DNA of 29,003 bases from an uncultured Clostridia bacterium (GTDB taxonomy: Bacteria > Bacillota > Clostridia > Oscillospirales > Oscillospiraceae). The stretch is from the NCBI GenBank assembly GCA_945918815.1, contig CAMEIU010000003.1, forward strand, positions 1-29,003, in the 5' to 3' direction. The translations under genes were made by a program, and so were the position numbers. Of the stretch, positions 24,216 through 29,003 are shown piece after piece; position 1 is the first letter of the stretch, and every line of letters starts with the position of its first letter. The notes under the pieces are model-generated. The model was not told where the DNA came from and did not search any database. It was given only the letters and a program-made list of their open reading frames with translations.

Positions 24216-24250
24216 AAGGGACTGCCTTCCAACCGGAGGCAGTCCCTTTG
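24216..24250 (+). terminator. Intrinsic terminator after the lyase remnant
   Basis: A 14-bp stem (AAGGGACTGCCTTC with GGAGGCAGTCCCTT, one G-T pair) ends in TTT G T. It lies 13 bp after the surviving stop codon and is probably the original terminator of the intact lyase gene. Confidence 0.8.
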
Positions 24251-24269
24251 TATGTTTATGATATGGGAT

Positions 24270-24363
24270 AACGGGATTCGTAGGGCTCAACGCACTGAAA
24301 CGGCGCGTCCAGTGGCCGCGCCCTACATTAGCGATACAACACATCGTCAAATCCCGATTTCTC
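24270..24363. repeat. R1 repeat, shortened copy g, overlapping the 3' end of ribF
   Basis: The right half is well preserved: GCGCCCTACA and AAATCCCGATTTC. The left arm (ACGGGATTCGTAGGG) joins directly to a short middle, so one hairpin arm is lost. The arm tip reads CGGGATT/AATCCCG here, again changed on both sides relative to the other copies. The right outer arm encodes the final residues and stop codon of ribF on the minus strand. Confidence 0.78.
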
Positions 24364-25261
24364 TAGCCGCGTGAAAATATTCCCGGGTTTCTTCCGCGTT
24401 TCTCAGGATTTCCGCTTTCAGATCGTCCAACGACGCGAATTTTTGTTCGGGGCGGAGCTGGCGGTAGAACTCAATCCGGATGGTCTGGCCGTAGAGGTCT
24501 CCGTTGTAGTCCAGGAGCCAGGGCTCCACCATGGGGCCGAGGCTGTCATGGACCGTGGGCCGGACGCCCACGTTGGTGACGGCGGTCCATTGGCTGCCGT
24601 CGGGCAGAAACACCTTCGTGGCATAGACGCCGAAGGCCGGGGCCAAAAGGCCCTCCGGCAGGGGCAGGTTGGCGGTGGGGATGCCCAGACGGCGGCCCAG
24701 CTCCTTGCCGTGGGTCACGACGCCGGTCAGGAGGTGGGGATGGCCCAGCAGCAGGGCGGCCTCTTCCATGCTGCCCTGATGGATCAGCTGGCGGATGTGG
24801 GTGGAGGAAATGGGGAACCCGCCGTATTCCACCCGGCCGATGACGTCGCAGCCGACGCCCCATTGGGCGCACTTCTCCGTCAGCCGCTGGGGGTTGCCCC
24901 GCCCCTTCGCGCCAAAGGAAAAATCGTGGCCGCAGACCACATGGCGTGCGCCCAGCTGCCGGATCAGCACGTCCTCCACAAAGGTCTCCCAGGGCATGGA
25001 CGCCATGGCCCGGTCAAAGTGGGCCACCAGGACCTCGTCCAGGCCGTAGAGCTGGGTCACGAGGTACTTCCGGTCCTCCATGGTGTTGATCAGCTCCACC
25101 GGCTGGCCGAAAACCACCGTATCGGGATGGGCGTCAAAGGTCAAAGCCGCCGCCCGGCAGCCCAGCTCTCCGGCCCGCTGGCGGGCTTTTTGCAGCAAAG
25201 CGCTGTGGCCCCGGTGGACGCCGTCGAAAAAGCCCAGGGCGATGACGCGGTTATGTTCCAC
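24347..25261 (-). CDS. ribF: Bifunctional riboflavin kinase/FAD synthetase
   Basis: RibF phosphorylates riboflavin to FMN and adenylates FMN to FAD. The N-terminal nucleotidyltransferase domain shows ALGFFDGVHRGH and GHDFSFGAKGRGN, and ISSTHIRQLI matches the I-S-S-T-x-I-R motif. The C-terminal kinase domain begins near residue 180, with RLGIPTANLPLP holding the P-T-A-N flavokinase motif and VTNVGVRPT following. The start is GTG at 25261: an in-frame TGA lies three codons upstream and GAGGTGAG is the ribosome binding site. The N-terminus is thus about 10 residues shorter than many homologues. It overlaps truB by 11 bp. The last residues EIGI and the stop derive from repeat R1 copy g. Confidence 0.95.
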   Translation of the reverse strand: MEHNRVIALGFFDGVHRGHSALLQKARQRAGELGCRAAALTFDAHPDTVVFGQPVELINTMEDRKYLVTQLYGLDEVLVAHFDRAMASMPWETFVEDVLIRQLGARHVVCGHDFSFGAKGRGNPQRLTEKCAQWGVGCDVIGRVEYGGFPISSTHIRQLIHQGSMEEAALLLGHPHLLTGVVTHGKELGRRLGIPTANLPLPEGLLAPAFGVYATKVFLPDGSQWTAVTNVGVRPTVHDSLGPMVEPWLLDYNGDLYGQTIRIEFYRQLRPEQKFASLDDLKAEILRNAEETREYFHAAREIGI

Positions 25262-26132
25262 TTTTGCTCACCTCAAAGAAGCTCTTGATGGTATGAAGCT
25301 GCGCGCCGTCGGCCCGGCCCACCATGAGAAATTGGCCGTCCGGCCCGTAGACCCGGTAGGTTCCGGGGGACAGGTTGGGGGCTTTGGCCGCCGCGCCGTT
25401 GAAAATGGGCTTCAGCTGCCTTTGGGAGACGGTGACGGCAGGCAAACACGCAAAGAGACTGTCCACAGGTAGCACCAATGCGTCGGGGTCCGGGGCGGCG
25501 ATCACCTGGTCCAGGGTCACAGCCCGGTCCAGGGTATAGCACCCGGCCTGGGTCCTTCGGAGGCTGGACATGCAGCCGCCGCAGCCCAGGGCCCGGCCGA
25601 TGTCGTGGCACAGGGTCCGCACATAGGTGCCCTTGGAGCATCGGACCCGAAGCAGATAGTCCGCGCCCTCGCCCTCCAGCAGCTCCAATTCCAAAATCGT
25701 AATATCCCGGGGCTTCCGCTCCACAGTTTTCCCCTGGCGGGCCAGCTCGTAGAGCTTCCTTCCGCCGATCTTCACGGCGGAGTACATGGGCGGTAGCTGC
25801 TGCTGGGGCCCCAGGAATTGGGCCAGGATCGCTTCCACCTGTTCCCGGGGAACGGTCACGGGCCGCTGATTCAAAATCTCGCCGGTGGTATCCTGGGTAT
25901 TGGTCTCGACCCCCAGGCGCAAACCGGCCACATATTCCTTTTCGGCGGATTCAAAAAACTCCACCGCCCGGGTGGCGCGGCCCAAAAAAATGGGCAGCAC
26001 GCCGGTGGCCATAGGGTCCAGGGTGCCGCCGTGGCCCACCCGTTTTTCATGAAACACGCCCCGGAGCTTGGCCGCCACGTCCTGGCTGGTCCAGCCCTCG
26101 GGCTTGTCGACGATCAGAATGCCGGAAGACAT
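25251..26132 (-). CDS. truB: tRNA pseudouridine(55) synthase
   Basis: TruB converts U55 in the T-loop of nearly all tRNAs to pseudouridine. The 293-residue protein opens with ILIVDKPEGWTSQDV. The catalytic motif is GHGGTLDPMATGVLP, with nucleophile Asp39. Further family motifs are KEYVAGLRLG, PPMYSAVKIGGRKLYELAR and RVRCSKGTYVRTLCHDIG. AGGAGG lies just before the ATG. The gene is in the infB operon, downstream of nrnA, and overlaps ribF, the usual order in Bacillota. The 123-bp gap to nrnA contains a truncated R1 repeat, which breaks an otherwise tightly packed gene string. Confidence 0.97.
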   Translation of the reverse strand: MSSGILIVDKPEGWTSQDVAAKLRGVFHEKRVGHGGTLDPMATGVLPIFLGRATRAVEFFESAEKEYVAGLRLGVETNTQDTTGEILNQRPVTVPREQVEAILAQFLGPQQQLPPMYSAVKIGGRKLYELARQGKTVERKPRDITILELELLEGEGADYLLRVRCSKGTYVRTLCHDIGRALGCGGCMSSLRRTQAGCYTLDRAVTLDQVIAAPDPDALVLPVDSLFACLPAVTVSQRQLKPIFNGAAAKAPNLSPGTYRVYGPDGQFLMVGRADGAQLHTIKSFFEVSKSGT

Positions 26133-26170
26133 GACGGCCTCCTTTCAGATGGTGTATACGAAAATCTCTC

Positions 26171-26246
26171 TGTAGGGCACGGCCACTGGACGTGCCGCTG
26201 GCAGGCAACTGCATCCCGGAACCAACTGCCAAACGGCGAGTCGTGT
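26171..26246 (+). repeat. R1 repeat, 3'-truncated copy h
   Basis: Homology runs from TGTAGGGCACGG through CCAAACGGCGAGTCG and then stops, so the second hairpin arm and the closing GCCCTACA are missing. The break lies about 10 bp before the nrnA stop codon, suggesting loss of the end or of adjacent sequence. Confidence 0.82.
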
Positions 26247-26255
26247 GCTTCTGTG

Positions 26256-27212
26256 TCAGTCGGAAATGACTTGTTCTTCACGCAACACTTTCAAAATCGC
26301 GTTCTTTCCGTCCTCCAAGGTGCCTGCAACTGCGGCACCGGCTGCGGCCGCGTGGCCGCCGCCGCCTAAATGCTGGCAGTATTGGGAGGCGTTGTAGCCC
26401 TGGGCGGTGCGGACCGACAGCTTGGCCTTGCCGGGCTCCTTGTCCCGGATCACCACGCTGACGTCCACCCCGGCAATGGTCCTGGGGAAGCCCGCGATGG
26501 AGTCCAGATCGTCCTCGGAGAGGCCCAGCTCCCGGACCCAGGCCTGGGGCAGGCAGCAGAGGGCCACCTTGCCGTTTTCATAGTATTCCATATGGGAGAT
26601 CAGCCGGGCCTCCAATTCCAGACGGCTCTTGGTCTTGATCTCAAACAGCTCCCGGTTGATGGGCGCGATGACCGCGCCGTGGTCCACGGCCTTGGCCGCC
26701 GTGCGGAAGGTCCGGGCCGTGGTGTTGGCGAAGCGGAAGCAGCCGGTGTCGGTGGAGACGGCGATATACAAGGCCTCGGCCATATCCCGGGTGATGGTCA
26801 CCCCCAGGTCCTCCAGCAGATCCCAGATCAGCTCGCCGCAGCCGCCGCATTCCGGCTGCACCAGGGTGTCGGCGGCATAGTGGGTGTTGCTGGGATGATG
26901 GTCCAGGCAGAGCTGGGCCTTTCCGGCAAAGGCCTCGCCGCCCATGGGCAGCAAAGTCTCCGAGGCCATGTCCACGGCAATGATTGTCGCCTCCAGATTC
27001 ACCGCCGGACTGGTCAATCCGGCCAGCCGTGGGGCGTAGCGCGGGGTGAACTGGGGATTGGCCCAGATCCAGGCCGTCTTGCCCAGGCTCCGAAGGCCCA
27101 GGCACAGGGCGATGGCGCAGCCCGTGGTATCACCGTCGGGGCTGCGGTGGGTGAGAATGAGAAAATTGTCCCGGTCCAGCAGCCACCGGGCCGCTTCCTT
27201 ACTGGTTTTCAT
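26256..27212 (-). CDS. nrnA: DHH-family oligoribonuclease/pAp phosphatase (NrnA-like)
   Basis: NrnA degrades very short RNA oligonucleotides and dephosphorylates 3'-phosphoadenosine 5'-phosphate using Mn2+. The 318-residue length is typical. Metal-binding residues are visible: His22, Asp26 and Asp28 (THRSPDGD), Asp81 (VDMAS), and the DHH triad at 104-106 (LDHHPSN). The C-terminal DHHA1 domain contains the RNA-binding GGGGHAAAAG motif. The ATG at 27212 is preceded by GGGGAAG and overlaps rbfA by 14 bp. A longer in-frame extension to 27299 would run deep into rbfA and does not resemble the family, so it is rejected. Confidence 0.94.
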   Translation of the reverse strand: MKTSKEAARWLLDRDNFLILTHRSPDGDTTGCAIALCLGLRSLGKTAWIWANPQFTPRYAPRLAGLTSPAVNLEATIIAVDMASETLLPMGGEAFAGKAQLCLDHHPSNTHYAADTLVQPECGGCGELIWDLLEDLGVTITRDMAEALYIAVSTDTGCFRFANTTARTFRTAAKAVDHGAVIAPINRELFEIKTKSRLELEARLISHMEYYENGKVALCCLPQAWVRELGLSEDDLDSIAGFPRTIAGVDVSVVIRDKEPGKAKLSVRTAQGYNASQYCQHLGGGGHAAAAGAAVAGTLEDGKNAILKVLREEQVISD

Positions 27213-27573
27213 CGCCGTCTTCCCCATCCTTCGGAATTTCCAGGCTCCGCAGCAGATCGTACATATGGGCGCCGTAGGCGATGGAGTCGTCCAGCTCAAA
27301 CACCAGCTCCGGCGTGTAGCGCAGCTGCAACCGGCTGCCGATCTCCCGGCGGAGGAAGCCGCCGGCGGATTTCAGCCCCTTGAGGGTTTCCTTGCTCTTG
27401 TCCTTGTCCAGGACGCTGATATAGACCTTGGCGTAGCGCAGATCGCCGGTAGCCTCCACCTTGGTGATGGAGACCATGGACTGCTGCACTCTGGGGTCCT
27501 TGAGGGTACGAATCAAGCTGCTGAGCTCTCTCTGAAGCTCCTCGTTGATCCGCCCGATACGATTAGATGCCAT
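27199..27573 (-). CDS. rbfA: 30S ribosome-binding factor A
   Basis: RbfA binds the free 30S subunit and helps mature the 5' end of 16S rRNA, notably in the cold. The 124-residue protein has the typical KH-type fold signatures: RIGRINEELQRELSSLI, the stretch KDPRVQQSMVSITKVEAT, LRYAKVYISVL and the region around LRYTPELVFELDDS. AGGAG lies 9 bases before the ATG. It follows infB and overlaps nrnA, as in the canonical nusA-infB operon. The acidic C-terminus (DGEDGDENQ) is encoded in the overlap. Confidence 0.96.
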   Translation of the reverse strand: MASNRIGRINEELQRELSSLIRTLKDPRVQQSMVSITKVEATGDLRYAKVYISVLDKDKSKETLKGLKSAGGFLRREIGSRLQLRYTPELVFELDDSIAYGAHMYDLLRSLEIPKDGEDGDENQ

Positions 27574-27596
27574 TTCTAGCTCCTTTTTTAAAAGCT

Positions 27597-27667
27597 CTGT
27601 AGGGGCGGCATATATGCCGCCCGAAGAAGCTGCCAGCAGCGGGACGCATATATGCGTCCCCTACAGA
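27597..27667. repeat. Double palindrome element R4 between infB and rbfA
   Basis: Closing arms CTGTAGGGG and CCCCTACAG enclose two perfect 20-bp palindromes, GGGCGGCATATATGCCGCCC (27603-27622) and GGGACGCATATATGCGTCCC (27641-27660). They share the centre GCATATATGC but differ in the flanking pairs, with both halves changed together. The function is unknown. Further GC-rich fragments (CCGCCCCTAC near 27695, CCCCGAAGGGG near 27725) follow before infB. Confidence 0.85.
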
Positions 27668-27746
27668 TCGCATCCTCCCCAGGCGACCGCAGGGCCGCCC
27701 CTACGGATAAAATCCAAATCCGTCCCCGAAGGGGACACAATCATTG

Positions 27747-27774
27747 TCAATTGTCAATTATCAATTGTCAATTA
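27747..27774. repeat. Tandem 14-bp repeat at the infB stop codon
   Basis: TCAATTGTCAATTA occurs twice in immediate succession (27747-27760 and 27761-27774). The last three bases are the complement of the infB stop codon. This may be the edge of another short repeat. Confidence 0.8.
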
Positions 27775-29003
27775 AACCTTGATCTGCTCCATGACGAAGC
27801 ACTCGAAGATGTCGCCTTCCTTGATGTCGTTGTACTTCTCGATGGACATGCCGCATTCGTAGTTTGCGGCGACCTCCTTGACGGAGTCCTTGAACCGCTG
27901 CAGGCTGGCCAGCTGGCCCTCGTGGACCACGATGTTGTCGCGGAGAATGCGGACCTGGGCGTCGCGGGTGATCTTGCCGTCCTTGACGAAGCAGCCGGCG
28001 ATGGTGCCCACGGCGGAGGCCTTGAAGATCTGGCGGACCTCGGCGTGGCCGATGATGACCTCCTTGAACTTGGGAGCCAGCATGCCCTTCATGGCGTTCT
28101 GAATCTCGTTGATGGCGTCATAGATGACGCGGTACATGCGCATATCCACCTTGGCGCGGGCGGCGGAGGCGGCGGCCACGGGATCGGGCCGGACGTTGAA
28201 GCCGACGATGATGGCGTTGGAGGTGGAGGCCAAAAGGACGTCGTTCTCGGAGATGGCGCCGACGCCGGCGTGGATGACCTTGACCCGGACCTCTTCGTTG
28301 GAGATCTTTTCCAGAGAGGCCTTGACGGCTTCTGCGGAGCCCTGGACGTCGGCCTTGACGATGATGTTCAGCTCCTTCATCTCGCCCTCCTGAATCTGGG
28401 CAAACAGATCCTCCAGGGTGACCTTGCTCTTGGCCTTGTTGGCGGCGGCCTTGATCTCTTCCTTCCGCTGATCCACCAGCTGGCGGGCCATACGCTCGTC
28501 CTCGACGGCGTTGAAGATGTCGCCCGCGCCGGGGACCTCGGCCAGGCCGGTGATCTCCACAGGCATGGAGGGACCGGCGGTCTTGACCGTGCGGCCCTTG
28601 TCGTCGGTCATGACGCGGATACGGCCCACGGCGGTGCCGGCGATGATGATATCGCTCTGCTTCAGGGTGCCGTTCTGCACCAGGAGGGTTGCCACGGGGC
28701 CGCGGCTCTTGTCCAGACGGGCCTCGATGACCACGCCCTTGGCCAGACGGTTGGGATTGGCCTTCAGCTCCTGGACCTCGGCGGTCAGGATGACCATTTC
28801 CAGCAGCTCGTCGATGCCCTGGCCGGTCTTGGCGGAGATGGGGCAGACGACGGTCTGGCCGCCCCATTCCTCGGGCAGCAGGTCGTATTCCGTCAGCTGC
28901 TGCTTGATGCGGTCGGGGTTGGCGCCGTGCTTATCCATTTTGTTGATGGCCACGATGATGGGAATATCGGCGGCCTTGGCATGGTTGATGGCCTCGATGG
29001 TCT
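27772..29003 (-). CDS. infB: Translation initiation factor IF-2, C-terminal part
   Basis: IF-2 is the GTPase that places initiator tRNA on the 30S subunit and promotes subunit joining. The frame runs off the right edge, so the N-terminal region and the first GTPase motifs are outside. The G4 motif NKMDK and the G5 region (CPISAKTGQGIDELLEM) are present, followed by domain II (VVIEARLDKSRGPVATLLVQNGTL). The C-terminal fMet-tRNA-binding domain is also present (IIGHAEVRQIFKASAVGTIAGC, seen as its IGHAEVRQIF and GTIAGC parts, then YNDIKEGDIFECF). It is the first visible gene of the minus-strand operon infB-rbfA-nrnA-truB-ribF. About 200 bp with repeats separate it from rbfA. Confidence 0.97.
   Translation of the reverse strand, partial: TIEAINHAKAADIPIIVAINKMDKHGANPDRIKQQLTEYDLLPEEWGGQTVVCPISAKTGQGIDELLEMVILTAEVQELKANPNRLAKGVVIEARLDKSRGPVATLLVQNGTLKQSDIIIAGTAVGRIRVMTDDKGRTVKTAGPSMPVEITGLAEVPGAGDIFNAVEDERMARQLVDQRKEEIKAAANKAKSKVTLEDLFAQIQEGEMKELNIIVKADVQGSAEAVKASLEKISNEEVRVKVIHAGVGAISENDVLLASTSNAIIVGFNVRPDPVAAASAARAKVDMRMYRVIYDAINEIQNAMKGMLAPKFKEVIIGHAEVRQIFKASAVGTIAGCFVKDGKITRDAQVRILRDNIVVHEGQLASLQRFKDSVKEVAANYECGMSIEKYNDIKEGDIFECFVMEQIKV

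Noticed and set aside
2122..26246. The repeated 90-bp units as a CRISPR array
   Set aside because: Copies are kilobases apart, without regular spacers, and no cas gene is present.
27213..27299. A longer N-terminus for the NrnA-like protein
   Set aside because: The extra 29 residues are antiparallel-free read-through of rbfA in another frame and have no family similarity. The ATG at 27212 gives the usual length.

Overview
The window reads as chromosomal DNA of a GC-rich member of the Bacillota, class Clostridia, most likely the Oscillospiraceae (Oscillibacter/Flavonifractor-like). This is an inference from gene families, codon use, AGGAGG-type ribosome binding sites, SLH anchoring and the infB-rbfA-nrnA-truB-ribF gene order. 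There are no tRNA or rRNA genes, no CRISPR array and no transposase gene. The coding sequence is mostly ordinary core and accessory metabolism, but the intergenic space is unusually full of small structured repeats.

Layout. 1-0.6 kb: 3' end of groEL with a strong terminator. 0.7-2.0 kb, minus strand: luxS then mtnN, which detoxify S-adenosylhomocysteine and make the AI-2 precursor. 2.0-2.4 kb: a 380-bp inverted-repeat element with a second repeat nested inside it. 2.5-3.8 kb: a coiled-coil/M23 cell-wall hydrolase. 3.8-7.5 kb: a sigma-A promoter and a two-gene heterodimeric ABC exporter with one degenerate ATP site. 7.6-13.8 kb: a cobalamin-riboswitch unit made of an exported CbiK-like chelatase lipoprotein, a two-domain NEAT-like lipoprotein, a substrate-binding lipoprotein, a FecCD-type permease and an ATPase with an extra C-terminal domain. 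Together they look like a surface corrinoid/tetrapyrrole capture and import system. 13.9-17.4 kb, minus strand: a 1152-residue S-layer protein (lamin-tail domain, choice-of-anchor I propeller, three SLH repeats). 17.4-17.8 kb: a YibE/F remnant. 18.0-19.2 kb: a MalY/PatB-type C-S lyase with a clear promoter. 19.3-22.0 kb: two nearly identical repeats bracketing a Cof-type phosphatase, a TauE/SafE transporter and an Asp/Glu racemase. 22.2-23.5 kb: a dicarboxylate/amino-acid:cation symporter. 23.7-24.2 kb: a tryptophanase/tyrosine phenol-lyase pseudogene with a large internal deletion. 24.3-29.0 kb, minus strand: infB (partial), rbfA, nrnA, truB and ribF, the translation/RNA-maturation operon.

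The most unusual content is the repeats. Family R1 (about 90-bp core, 150 bp with outer arms) occurs eight times. Its long terminal inverted repeats each contain a smaller hairpin, and copies show paired base changes that keep the stems intact. Family R2 (three copies) also keeps its hairpin through matched changes. The repeats sit in 5' leaders, between genes of one transport operon and at gene ends, and one supplies the last codons of ribF. No mobilising enzyme is visible, so they look like MITE/REP-type elements mobilised in trans or retained as RNA structures.
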